This document shows, one piece after another, positions 1 to 8,244 of a DNA stretch of 64,000 bases. Within the stretch, counting starts at the first letter, position 1. Each line of letters starts with the position of its first letter. A program made the translations under genes and the position numbers. This DNA comes from Fibrisoma montanum (GTDB taxonomy: Bacteria > Bacteroidota > Bacteroidia > Cytophagales > Spirosomataceae), in the NCBI RefSeq assembly GCF_003583365.1, contig NZ_QXED01000003.1, positions 1 through 64,000 on the forward strand, given 5' to 3'. The notes beneath the pieces are model-generated. The model worked only from the letters and a program-made list of their open reading frames with translations, did not search any database and was not told where the DNA came from.

Positions 1-77
1 CCGGGCCGCCGGAGCGGGGATCTTCGGGTGAGACTGAGAACCTCCGGCTACAGAAGATCCCCGCTCCGGCGGCCCGG
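1..77. repeat. 25-bp perfect inverted repeat at the window edge
   Basis: Bases 1-25 and 53-77 are exact reverse complements, separated by a 27-base loop. The stem is very GC-rich. It could be a strong terminator hairpin for a gene to the left or a dispersed intergenic palindrome. No T-run follows on the plus strand, so a simple intrinsic terminator is not certain. The stem starts at base 1 and may extend beyond the window. Confidence 0.8.
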
Positions 78-123
78 TCGTTCCTCGGGATGACAAAAGC
101 GCACTCAAACACCATAAACCATC

Positions 124-477
124 ATGGAGTCAATCGTAATCGATAAAGAAGAATTGACGTGGCATCTGGCTTGCCACGTAGCGGATGTTCCGGACAACGG
201 CGGGGCCTGTGTCCTGATTGAAGACCGTCAGATTGCCCTCTTTAACTACGCCCGCCGGGGCGAGTGGTACGCCACCGATAATGCCTGTCCGCACCGGCAG
301 CAGACGGCCCTCGCCCGGGGCATGATTGGTAGCCAGGGCGATGAGCCGAAAGTAGCCTGCCCGTTTCACAAAAAGACGTTTTCGTTGGAAACGGGCCACT
401 GCCTGACGGATAGCGAGTACCGAATCAGGACGTACCCAATTCTGGTAGACGATGGATTGGTGTATATTGGTTTGTAG
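124..477 (+). CDS. nirD: Rieske [2Fe-2S] protein, NirD-like nitrite reductase small subunit
   Basis: This 117-residue soluble protein is one Rieske-type ferredoxin domain. The two cluster-binding motifs are visible: a C-P-H motif near residue 58 and a C-P-F-H motif near residue 80, the arrangement that ligates a [2Fe-2S] cluster through two Cys and two His. Length and motif spacing fit NirD, the small subunit of assimilatory NAD(P)H nitrite reductase, which works with the large NirB flavin/siroheme subunit in the cytoplasm. NirB is not in the window and would be expected to the left. The next gene encodes a sensor with a nitrate-sensor-like domain, which supports a nitrogen-oxide role. The stop codon lies inside a 51-bp inverted repeat. 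A stand-alone Rieske ferredoxin is the main alternative. Confidence 0.8.
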   Translation: MESIVIDKEELTWHLACHVADVPDNGGACVLIEDRQIALFNYARRGEWYATDNACPHRQQTALARGMIGSQGDEPKVACPFHKKTFSLETGHCLTDSEYRIRTYPILVDDGLVYIGL

Positions 478-570
478 TTTGTGGTTCGTGGTTTGTAGTT
501 CGTGGTTACGGTTCCCCGCCGGGGAACCGTAACCACGAACTACAAACCACGAACCACAAACTACAAACCA
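468..570. repeat. 51-bp perfect palindrome built from TTYGTRG heptamers
   Basis: Bases 468-518 and 520-570 are exact reverse complements around a single central base. The left arm is five tandem 7-mers (471-505) that vary as TTYGTRG, followed by a GC-rich core (cggttcccc). Each variant unit is matched by its exact complement in the other arm. The left arm includes the stop codon of the Rieske gene, and the right arm ends 13 bases before the kinase start. A related cluster is present at 28859-29008. It may act as a terminator or mRNA-stabilising hairpin, or be a dispersed short repeat. Confidence 0.95.
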
Positions 571-583
571 CAAACCACACAAG

Positions 584-2050
584 ATGAACCAGCTTGACCA
601 ACAGGTAGCCCGCCGACTTACGCGCTTTTACGTGATTGCGCTAACGTGTATTGCGCTGCTAACGGTCAGCGGGCTGCTGTTCATCAAGCAAACCATCAAT
701 AACCTCAACGACGACGGGCGCGTGCTGAACGTAGCGGGTCGGCAACGCATGCTGAGCCAGCGTCTTACAAAGCTCACGGTGCTACAGATTGCCGGAATTC
801 CATCGGCCGACAAAACCTCGTTCGATTCGTTACTGTCGGTCTGGGGCCGAACGCACGTGCAGCTTCGGAACGGCACCCTGTTCATGGAGAAAGACTACGC
901 CGTGCGGAAAAGTGATTCGCTCAATGCCATGTTCCGGCAGCTTGAGTCGTCGTTTCAGGCCATGTACCGGAGCTTTGCCCAGATCAGCAACGCCCGGACG
1001 CCTATCGCGCAGAAACAGAGTGCATTACAGGTGATTCTGCGTGAAGAACCGTCGTATCTGCGCCGGATGAATGATATCGTATTTCGGTTCGATGCCGAAA
1101 GCTTCGCGCGGGTTAAGTACCTCGAACGGGTTGACTGGCTGCTGGGGGCCGCTACGCTGCTGACGTTGTTTATTGAGGGATTGTTTATCTTTCGTCCGGT
1201 AGTGAAGCGAACCCGTACGGTTATCCGTCGACTGGCTGAGTCAGAAGAAGCTTTGCGGCTAGCTAACAACAAACTGGAAGCCACCAACCTGGAACTCGAA
1301 CGGGCCAATCGAACGCTGGTCGACACCCGGCAGGAACTGTTGCAGACAACGGAGGAGAAGTACCAGCTCCAGCGGGCCGAGGATACCGTTCGGTCGGCGG
1401 CTCTGCTGGAGGGTCAGGAAGAAGAACGCCGACGCTTCGCCCGCGAACTCCACGACGGCATCGGGCAGATGCTGACGGGGTTGAAGTTACAGGCAGGTAA
1501 GCTGAAAAAAGGCGAGTTTCCGGACGAGAAACAACGGCTGCGGTTTGAGGAGCTTTGCCACACAATTCAGGACATCATCCAGACCACCCGGCAGATTTCG
1601 CACAATCTGATGCCCTCGGTTCTGGGTGATTTCGGTCTGGAAGCTACCTTGCAGCTGCTGGCCGAACAAACGACGCAATCGTCGGGCAGTGCGATTACTT
1701 TTGAAGGCACGGGCCTTGATGCCCGATTACCGCAACCCGTCGAAATTGGGCTGTATCGTATCGCGCAGGAAGCGCTCAACAACGCGGTCAAATATGCCGA
1801 TGCGCGAACCATACGCATCCGACTCCAACGGCTGAAGTCCAGCATTACGCTGGTTGTGGAAGACGACGGGAAAGGATTTTCGATCCAAAATGGTGCAACC
1901 AAAGCCAGGAACGTATCACCGACCAACGGCCTCGACAACATGCGAACCCGGGCGCGGCTGCTCAACGGCGACCTGACCATCTCGTCGAAACCGAAGAAAG
2001 GCACCAAAGTGATGGTCAAACTGATTTTATCCGACACAACGCATAGCTAA
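584..2050 (+). CDS. NarX-like membrane sensor histidine kinase
   Basis: This 488-residue kinase has a first membrane helix at about 14-35, a periplasmic region, and a second helix at about 184-203. Just after the first helix (residues 44-61) is an AGRQRMLSQR-type motif. It matches the PilJ/NarX N-terminal domain (Pfam type-IV pili methyl-accepting N-terminal domain), whose P-box binds nitrate or nitrite in NarX and NarQ. A coiled coil (about 205-270) leads to a HisKA_3 domain with the phospho-accepting His290 in an ELHDG motif. A HATPase domain follows, with the N-box near 395-405 and glycine boxes near 430 and 450. The partner regulator starts 3 bases after the stop, so the two are surely co-expressed. 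Nitrate sensing is inferred from the P-box and from the NirD-like neighbour. Confidence 0.88.
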   Translation: MNQLDQQVARRLTRFYVIALTCIALLTVSGLLFIKQTINNLNDDGRVLNVAGRQRMLSQRLTKLTVLQIAGIPSADKTSFDSLLSVWGRTHVQLRNGTLFMEKDYAVRKSDSLNAMFRQLESSFQAMYRSFAQISNARTPIAQKQSALQVILREEPSYLRRMNDIVFRFDAESFARVKYLERVDWLLGAATLLTLFIEGLFIFRPVVKRTRTVIRRLAESEEALRLANNKLEATNLELERANRTLVDTRQELLQTTEEKYQLQRAEDTVRSAALLEGQEEERRRFARELHDGIGQMLTGLKLQAGKLKKGEFPDEKQRLRFEELCHTIQDIIQTTRQISHNLMPSVLGDFGLEATLQLLAEQTTQSSGSAITFEGTGLDARLPQPVEIGLYRIAQEALNNAVKYADARTIRIRLQRLKSSITLVVEDDGKGFSIQNGATKARNVSPTNGLDNMRTRARLLNGDLTISSKPKKGTKVMVKLILSDTTHS

Positions 2051-2052
2051 CC

Positions 2053-2742
2053 ATGCCGATACGACTGCTGATTACCGACGACCATTCCGTAGTGAGAAAA
2101 GGCATTCGTACGCTGCTCGAAGACGAAGCTGATATTCAGATTGTTGGCGAGGCCACCGACGGCGACGAGGCCATCGATCTAATTCCTGCCCTTAAACCCG
2201 ATGTCATGCTGCTGGATATCACCATGCCGCGCATGTCGGGTATTGAGGTAACCAGGGTTGTTGCCCAACGGTACCCTGAGGTCCGGGTACTGATTTTCAG
2301 CATGCACAACAACCCCGATTACATTCTGAATGCCGTACAGAGCGGAGCTGCGGGGTATTTGCTCAAGGACACCAGTGAAGACGAAATTTTGCGGGCGGTC
2401 CGCGTCGTCGCCACCGGTGATCTGTATTACCCGACCTCCGCGTCGTCGGTCATTATCCGGCATCTGGTCCTGCCCAATGCGTCGCGCCGGAACCGGGAAC
2501 CAGCAACCGATGAGACCGGCTCGGCCGGCTCCCTGTGGAATAAGCTCACCCCGCGCGAAGAGCAGATTCTGACCTGCCTGACCGAAGGCATGAGCAGCCG
2601 TGAAATCGCCGATCGGTTCGACATAAGCCCCAATACGGTCGCCAACCAACGCGCCAGCATCATCCGCAAAGCCGGGGTCAAAAACACCGTCGATCTGGTC
2701 CGGCTGGCGCTAAAGGAACGCAAAAATTCCGGGGCAAATTAG
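2053..2742 (+). CDS. NarL/FixJ-family response regulator
   Basis: This 229-residue regulator has an N-terminal receiver domain with the acidic pair D9/D10 and the phospho-acceptor Asp55 (LLDITMP). A linker of about 40 residues leads to a C-terminal LuxR-type helix-turn-helix (about 165-222, with LTPREEQIL and SPNTVANQ motifs). It is the cognate partner of the preceding kinase, separated by two bases. In NarL-type proteins phosphorylation of the receiver releases the DNA-binding domain. Targets are unknown, but the upstream nitrite-reductase subunit suggests genes of nitrate or nitrite use. Confidence 0.92.
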   Translation: MPIRLLITDDHSVVRKGIRTLLEDEADIQIVGEATDGDEAIDLIPALKPDVMLLDITMPRMSGIEVTRVVAQRYPEVRVLIFSMHNNPDYILNAVQSGAAGYLLKDTSEDEILRAVRVVATGDLYYPTSASSVIIRHLVLPNASRRNREPATDETGSAGSLWNKLTPREEQILTCLTEGMSSREIADRFDISPNTVANQRASIIRKAGVKNTVDLVRLALKERKNSGAN

Positions 2743-2763
2743 CCGGATTGGTACGTAATCAGC

Positions 2764-3702
2764 TTACTGAAAAAGCGATATATACGTTGGTCGGGCCTGT
2801 TTAGCGAATGAATAATCGAAGATTTGATAGCCGATCAGCCGGATGTTATTTTTCCCGGAAAACGTAGCGGCATTGAATTGATTGACGATGTCGGCGTAGG
2901 CTTCATCGAAGGAATGATTCTGACCGCTGACACTAAAATAGTTCTGCATAAACTCCGGCTCGGCACTGAACAGGACGATGACATCCAGCACCCGGTTCTG
3001 ATTCTGAGCGGCCTTGCCAAGCAGCGACAGCCGGCTCTGCATGTAGCCAAACTGCGGATACGGACGGTAGTCGTGTACCAGAATGCGGTCAAGCCAGCGA
3101 ACCAGTGTCTTTGCCTGTTGTGATTCCTGACCAGTCGGATTCTGGAACCAGCCTATATAAGCCTCAGCCGTTATGGGGGGGGATGCATTCCGGGCTTTGT
3201 TGCTCATCGACTGCAGAATGGTACTGTAGCAGGAGAAGTTGCAGGAAGGGCCATTGTTCCACCACTCATTTTCCAGGTTGTATACGTTGAAGCGTTCATT
3301 CAGATCCATTCTGGACGCATCATACGTTGCGTTTTGGGTAAAGTTGGCCGACGAACCACGAACGGCGGCTACCTGGCTGATGCCGTAGTTGGTACGTGCT
3401 TTCTTGACAAACCAGGCCAGTTCGGTGTAGCGTTCATCGCCCATGACCGTGTTGAGGTCGTACAGGCTGATGGCGTTGATGGAATGGCTCACGCACCAGG
3501 TCAGTAACGAATCTTCGCGCTGGCTGTTGCCAAGTATATGCCGAAAGCCATCGACGTACACTCCTCTGTAATCGGCCTGAACATCGGCTGTCATACGCCC
3601 CGTTGAATTCAGGTGGGACTCTTCGGGTTGAATTACGTCCAGTTTACAACTGGTCATACCAAATAAAGCAACAATGAAGAGGAACGGTACAGAATGTTTC
3701 AT
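2764..3702 (-). CDS. Putative lipoprotein of unknown function
   Basis: This 312-residue protein begins with a lipoprotein signal peptide: Lys-His, a hydrophobic stretch, then a GMTSC lipobox with Cys at about residue 19. It should be anchored to the outer or inner membrane. The mature part has alternating hydrophobic strands and aromatic motifs (YNLENEWWNN near 160; HDYRPYP near 210; LIGYQIFDYSF near 293) that suggest a TIM-barrel, glycosidase-like fold. I cannot assign catalytic residues or a family. The gene stands alone and converges on the response-regulator gene with a 21-base gap, so it is probably a separate transcription unit. Confidence 0.7.
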   Translation of the reverse strand: MKHSVPFLFIVALFGMTSCKLDVIQPEESHLNSTGRMTADVQADYRGVYVDGFRHILGNSQREDSLLTWCVSHSINAISLYDLNTVMGDERYTELAWFVKKARTNYGISQVAAVRGSSANFTQNATYDASRMDLNERFNVYNLENEWWNNGPSCNFSCYSTILQSMSNKARNASPPITAEAYIGWFQNPTGQESQQAKTLVRWLDRILVHDYRPYPQFGYMQSRLSLLGKAAQNQNRVLDVIVLFSAEPEFMQNYFSVSGQNHSFDEAYADIVNQFNAATFSGKNNIRLIGYQIFDYSFAKQARPTYISLFQ

Positions 3703-4041
3703 GTTTACAAACGCTTACGTGGGTAATAACAGACAGGTAGTGATATATAGTTGTAGCGACACTAAACAGTACAACTAAAAAAACATGTAACAGGGTGCAA
3801 AATAAAACAAAGAATAATACAACAAAGGCCTGCTCCGGCAGTATACGCACTAAATTACGGGCAAGCAGTTGCTGGTAAGGCTTCACCTCGTTCAGGCCTA
3901 CTGTAGAAACGACCGTTCGTTGCTTGTCCGGACTCGTGGAAAACCAATTACTAATTCTACATTTGTCAATGCACAAAGCAATTAATGAACGTATTATTAC
4001 GTTCTTGCCTGCTTAAAAACTGCACCTTGTCGTGCTAATCG
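3703..4041. other. AT-rich divergent intergenic region
   Basis: This 339-base region separates the divergent lipoprotein and hybrid-kinase genes and must hold both promoters. I see AT-rich stretches near 3740-3830 and a small dyad at 3987-4004. A 110-residue minus-strand reading frame overlaps the region, but it lacks family resemblance, has unusual composition and overlaps the lipoprotein start, so I do not call it a gene. Confidence 0.6.
3987..4004. promoter_or_regulatory. Candidate operator dyad upstream of the hybrid kinase
   Basis: The 7-base arms gaacgta and tacgttc are separated by four bases and lie 37 bases before the start codon of the hybrid kinase. The size and position suit a dimeric regulator, but no specific family can be named from the sequence. 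Confidence 0.3.
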
Positions 4042-6660
4042 ATGGTTGAATCACCTGCGCCGATAAAACGAAAAAGCCGAAACCGTACTGTCCGTATTCT
4101 GCTGCTTGTCGGTTTCGGACTGACTATTTTGCTGCTGACCACGCGCCATTACTACGAGACAACGGCGTATAATCAGGTAAATAGCGGCAGTCAGTCGGTG
4201 ATTCAAACGATTGCGGTGCTGAACAACACCATTGAACTGACGCTCGAACTGAGCTATCCGGCCGATGACCAGCTAACTGACAAAACAGCGCAGGCCATTT
4301 ACAAAAACAATCGCTCGGCGCGGAACACGGCCGCCATCCGGCCACTGCTTGATTCGCTCGTTGCGCTCAGTCGCCATACCCCTGAACTCTATCCCCTGGC
4401 GCGTCGGTTACAGGCGGAAGCAGAAACTATTTTCCAATCGGGACTAAGTAAGCAGGATAACGCCCCCAGGCAGATTCAGCGGCTGGTGCGGTCGCTGCGG
4501 ACGTTTCGTTTGGCCCTGGCCGACAGCCTGCTCGATGATCAGGAACGCATTCGGGAACAGATTAAAACGGTTCGTCTGCTCGATACGGTTATTGATGGGT
4601 TGGTGCTGCTGCTCGCAATGGCCCTGCTGTACGTCTTTTACCGGTATATGCTCCGTCGCGAACGGCTTACCAAGCTGGCCCTAGACCGTCAGAAAGAGTT
4701 AACCCAGTACCTGGAGGCTATTCCGGAGGGGGTGGCCGTTCTGAATACCGAGCAGCAGATTATCTACGTGAACCAGGCCGGTCAAAGCCTGTTGAATACG
4801 TCGTCGACCGACATTCCTGTTCAGTTTTCTGATTGGGCGGAGCGTTTCCGGCTGTTGCAGGCCGATACAAAAAAGCCGCTGGAAGCAGCTGATCTGCCGT
4901 TGAATCAGGCTCTGAACGGCAAAGCCGTTGCGACGGACAATCTGTTGCTGGAAACCGAAGGCGATGTTCGGTTTCTGGCTGCCCACGCCCGGCCGCTGTA
5001 TAATCGGGAAGGGGATCTTGTGGGCGCGATCTCTATTTTTCGTGACATTACGGAGGCCCGTCAAAAGGGGCAGGAACTGCAACGGGCACGTACCATTGCC
5101 GAACAGTCGCTGCGGGAACGCGAGATTTTTCTGGCCAACATCAGCCACGACGTCCGGACACCCCTGAATGCTATTCTGGGATTCAGTGAACTGTTGAGTC
5201 ACAAGCGGCTGTCGCCCGAAGAACAGGAATACCTGGATGGAATTAAGATGTCGGGCAATAACGTACTGGCGCTCATCAACGAACTGCTCGATATTTCCAG
5301 TATTGAATCGGGGCAGTTAACCCTACAGCCCGAACCGATCAATATCGAAGAACTCATTCAGGGCGTTGGGGCCGATCTGGGCGCAAAAGCAACCCAGAAA
5401 AAGCTTCGGTATGACGTACAGGTAGATCCGGGCGTTCCGACCGTATTGATGGCTGACCCCATCCGGCTTTCGCAAATTCTGCTGAATCTGGGCAACAATG
5501 CGGTGAAGTTTACTAAAGAGGGATTCGTGAAACTCAGCGTGAATGCCGAAGCCTCAGACCGTACCGGGGTTGTCAACGTTGTGTTCCGCATTGCGGATTC
5601 GGGCGTCGGAATTCCCGAAAGCGACCTCAACCACATCTTTAACCGGTTTAGTCAGATCGCGTCGGATACGCTGTTCCGATCAGCCGGTACGGGGCTGGGT
5701 CTGAACATTGCCAAGAGCCTGGTTACGTTGATGAACGGGACGATCGACGTAGAGAGCCACGTGGGGCAGGGAACCACGTTTACCGCCCGGATTCCGCTCG
5801 CCGTGTCAGATCCGGGTGTCGTTCCGGATCGGTCAGTCGCGCCTTCGACAGTAACCAGCCCGTCGGTGCCGGCTCCTGATCCCATGCCGGACCCCTCCGC
5901 TATGCGGATTCTGGTTGTTGAGGATAACGAAATGAACCAGAAGGTACTGGATGGGTTCCTGATGCGCTTCGGACTAAAGCCAACCAAAGCCAACAATGGA
6001 CTCGAAGCCGTGGCAATCCTGAAAGAAAGCGCGTTTGACCTGATCCTGATGGACATTCAGATGCCGGAAATGGACGGCTACACGGCTACGCAGACCATTC
6101 GTCAGCGGTTGAAATTAACCACCCCAATCGTGGCCATGACTGCCTACACCATGCCCGGCGAGCGCGAACGCTGTCTGGCAGTAGGTATGAACGAGTATCT
6201 GACCAAACCGCTCCGGATCGAGCAAATTGGCGAAGTGATCACCCGATTTGCCCCGACACCTTCCGCGAAGGCAACCCCCGGTAGTCAACCGGCAAACGTG
6301 CCTACTGACCACGAACTGGTGAATCTGGCGTATCTGGACGAGATAACTGGCGATGATGCCGAACTGCTGGCTGAGCTGATGGCTTTGTTTGTCAGGGATT
6401 TGCCGCAGTATCGACAACACCTGTTTACCGCCATGGAAGAAAACGATCGGTCAACGTTTAACCAGGTTGCTCACAAGTTCCGGTCGTCGCTCAATTCGCT
6501 GGCCATGCTCAGCATAGCCAGCCGGCTGAAAGAGCTTGAAGAAGAAACGTTACGGTTTGATAGTGAGACAAATGATAGGCTCGCAGGCTTGTTTCTCGAC
6601 ATTGACCGGAGCCTGGCGATTCTGGAAAAAAAGCTCGAAGGTAATATGACCGACCTTTAA
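4042..6660 (+). CDS. Hybrid sensor histidine kinase with PAS, receiver and HPt domains
   Basis: This 872-residue protein has two membrane helices (about 17-34 and 183-204) enclosing a periplasmic helical sensor region. A PAS domain follows (about 215-335), then a HisKA domain with His369 in SHDVRTPLN. The HATPase domain has an N-box near 485, DSGVGIP near 520 and GTGLGL near 550. A Pro/Ser-rich linker leads to a receiver domain with Asp671 in LMDIQMPEMDG. The C-terminal HPt domain has His811 in AHKFRSS. All modules of a His-Asp-His relay are therefore on one chain, and phosphate would pass on to a separate receiver. The single-domain regulator starting 71 bases downstream is the obvious candidate. 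Start choice rests on the ATG leading into the first membrane helix. Confidence 0.93.
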   Translation: MVESPAPIKRKSRNRTVRILLLVGFGLTILLLTTRHYYETTAYNQVNSGSQSVIQTIAVLNNTIELTLELSYPADDQLTDKTAQAIYKNNRSARNTAAIRPLLDSLVALSRHTPELYPLARRLQAEAETIFQSGLSKQDNAPRQIQRLVRSLRTFRLALADSLLDDQERIREQIKTVRLLDTVIDGLVLLLAMALLYVFYRYMLRRERLTKLALDRQKELTQYLEAIPEGVAVLNTEQQIIYVNQAGQSLLNTSSTDIPVQFSDWAERFRLLQADTKKPLEAADLPLNQALNGKAVATDNLLLETEGDVRFLAAHARPLYNREGDLVGAISIFRDITEARQKGQELQRARTIAEQSLREREIFLANISHDVRTPLNAILGFSELLSHKRLSPEEQEYLDGIKMSGNNVLALINELLDISSIESGQLTLQPEPINIEELIQGVGADLGAKATQKKLRYDVQVDPGVPTVLMADPIRLSQILLNLGNNAVKFTKEGFVKLSVNAEASDRTGVVNVVFRIADSGVGIPESDLNHIFNRFSQIASDTLFRSAGTGLGLNIAKSLVTLMNGTIDVESHVGQGTTFTARIPLAVSDPGVVPDRSVAPSTVTSPSVPAPDPMPDPSAMRILVVEDNEMNQKVLDGFLMRFGLKPTKANNGLEAVAILKESAFDLILMDIQMPEMDGYTATQTIRQRLKLTTPIVAMTAYTMPGERERCLAVGMNEYLTKPLRIEQIGEVITRFAPTPSAKATPGSQPANVPTDHELVNLAYLDEITGDDAELLAELMALFVRDLPQYRQHLFTAMEENDRSTFNQVAHKFRSSLNSLAMLSIASRLKELEEETLRFDSETNDRLAGLFLDIDRSLAILEKKLEGNMTDL

Positions 6661-6731
6661 TGTAAGTAACGATTTCAGCGCTTTTTGATTAGTCAATGTT
6701 TACGAAACCAAAATTTCGTTAACTTTACTAA

Positions 6732-7121
6732 ATGGAAGGCGCACCACGAACCAAATCACAGGTTATTTTAATCGCTGAAGATGAAGCATTGGTCCTCAAA
6801 ATGCTGTCGTATCGGCTTCAGAAAGAAGGGTACACAATACTCACTGCTTCTGACGGAAAACAGGCGCTGGAATGTCTGCGGGCAAACACACCTGACCTGG
6901 TCATCACCGACCTTATGATGCCGTATCATAGTGGTCTGGAAATTCTGGAGTACGTTAAGAAAACAATTAACGCCCGCATACCCGTCATAATGCTTTCGGC
7001 GACCGGTCAGGAGCAAACCGTGTTAAAAGCGTTCAGCCTCGGTGCCGATGACTACGCCCTCAAGCCGTTCAGCCCGAACGAAATAGTAAGTCGCGTTCGA
7101 AAGCATCTGGCCAGCAAATAG
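6732..7121 (+). CDS. Single-domain response regulator
   Basis: This 129-residue protein is a single receiver domain. It shows the acidic pair E16/D17, the phospho-acceptor Asp60 (ITDLMMP), a conserved Ser/Thr in LSATG and a Lys in YALKPFSP. There is no output domain, so it acts by protein contact, like CheY or Spo0F-type proteins. It lies between a phosphorelay kinase and exopolysaccharide synthesis genes, and the HEAT-repeat gene starts one base after its stop codon. I infer that it takes phosphate from the upstream HPt domain and tunes the synthase complex allosterically. A TAACTTTA box directly before the ATG suggests an almost leaderless own transcript. Confidence 0.9.
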   Translation: MEGAPRTKSQVILIAEDEALVLKMLSYRLQKEGYTILTASDGKQALECLRANTPDLVITDLMMPYHSGLEILEYVKKTINARIPVIMLSATGQEQTVLKAFSLGADDYALKPFSPNEIVSRVRKHLASK

Positions 7122-7122
7122 G

Positions 7123-8244
7123 GTGGACAGGCTGGTGTCAGGAGATCTATTGGTCCAGCGTGATTGGTTTCCTGTGCTTGATACGTACTGGCTGGATGAT
7201 CTCAGCCCCTTTCAGCTGCTTTTGGGAACGCTCGTTGTTGGATCCATAACAACCGCCCTCATACTCGTCGGCTACATCTTCGTTTTAATGGTTATTCGAA
7301 ACCGCCGGAAACGTTGGGCGGACACCCTGCAGGCCCGTATTGAGGATGAGATTTCCATCTGGTTAGCCGGCGACTATTCAACCTGGGAGTTAGTGATCAG
7401 CTTTCGCGAAGAGCTAAAAAAAGACCCCCGCGCCGGGGGGGTGATTCTTACGGTGATTCTGGCCACCAGTAAATTATTCCGCCAGGAAGGGCAGGCCGCT
7501 CTCCGCGAACTGCTCACCAGCCTGAATCTGCACCGAACCTGTTACAGGCTCCTGAAAAGTGGCCATTGGTACGAACAGGCGTATGCTACCCGGATTATCA
7601 GTCAGTTGCAGATGGTGCTGGCCCTGCCTTTACTGAAGCGCAAGCTGACCACCCGGAATATGACGCTGCGGCTGGAGTTGATTACGGCGATGGTGTCGCT
7701 GGGAGATCAAACCTGGCTGCGCGATGTGGAAAATACCAGCTTTCGACTGTCGGACTGGGAGCAGATTTTACTGCTGGAACGCTTTCGGCGAATGGACATC
7801 AGCCAACTGCCGCCGTTTGATGCCTGGTTAACGTCCTCCCATCCCGACTGGATGCTGTTTGGGATTCGGTTGTGCCGTCACTTCAATCGGTTCGATAAGG
7901 TCACGGAACTGGGCGGTTTGCTGCGTACCGATAATGAACGTATTCAGATGGCCGTTCTCGACGCGTTTGAGTACCTGGGTTCGCCCGAAACCATACCGTT
8001 CCTGATCGACTACATTCGGAAGGCAACGGGCGAACGGTTAATCCGTGCCTTACAGGTGCTGGGCAACCAGGGGGATCCGGATGTGATCGATCTGATTGTA
8101 GGGTATACCGACCATACTGATGGCACCGTTCGCTTTACGGCCCTCAAAGCGTTGAAAGAGATTGGTCTGTCGAGGGATGAACTCGCCGGATTAACCACTG
8201 AGCCGCGGTACATTGATCATTTGTTTGACCCGAAGCTGTCATGA
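7123..8244 (+). CDS. Membrane-anchored HEAT-repeat protein of the exopolysaccharide operon
   Basis: This 373-residue protein starts with GTG one base after the preceding stop. A strong membrane helix (about 31-56) is followed by a basic segment (RNRRKRW), so the rest should face the cytoplasm. From about residue 95 onward the sequence is alpha-helical hairpins of HEAT type. The clearest repeats are at about 275-345, where paired helices such as IQMAVLDAFEYLGSPETIPFLIDYI occur (shown here as a descriptive motif). The stop codon overlaps the glycosyltransferase start by four bases (ATGA), implying translational coupling and a stoichiometric partnership. HEAT proteins are scaffolds, so a role linking the receiver protein to the synthase is inferred. 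Confidence 0.8.
   Translation: MDRLVSGDLLVQRDWFPVLDTYWLDDLSPFQLLLGTLVVGSITTALILVGYIFVLMVIRNRRKRWADTLQARIEDEISIWLAGDYSTWELVISFREELKKDPRAGGVILTVILATSKLFRQEGQAALRELLTSLNLHRTCYRLLKSGHWYEQAYATRIISQLQMVLALPLLKRKLTTRNMTLRLELITAMVSLGDQTWLRDVENTSFRLSDWEQILLLERFRRMDISQLPPFDAWLTSSHPDWMLFGIRLCRHFNRFDKVTELGGLLRTDNERIQMAVLDAFEYLGSPETIPFLIDYIRKATGERLIRALQVLGNQGDPDVIDLIVGYTDHTDGTVRFTALKALKEIGLSRDELAGLTTEPRYIDHLFDPKLS

Noticed and set aside
3644-3976. 110-codon minus-strand frame overlapping the lipoprotein start
   Set aside because: It lies in promoter sequence, overlaps a better gene and has a hydrophobic, Cys-rich composition without motifs.
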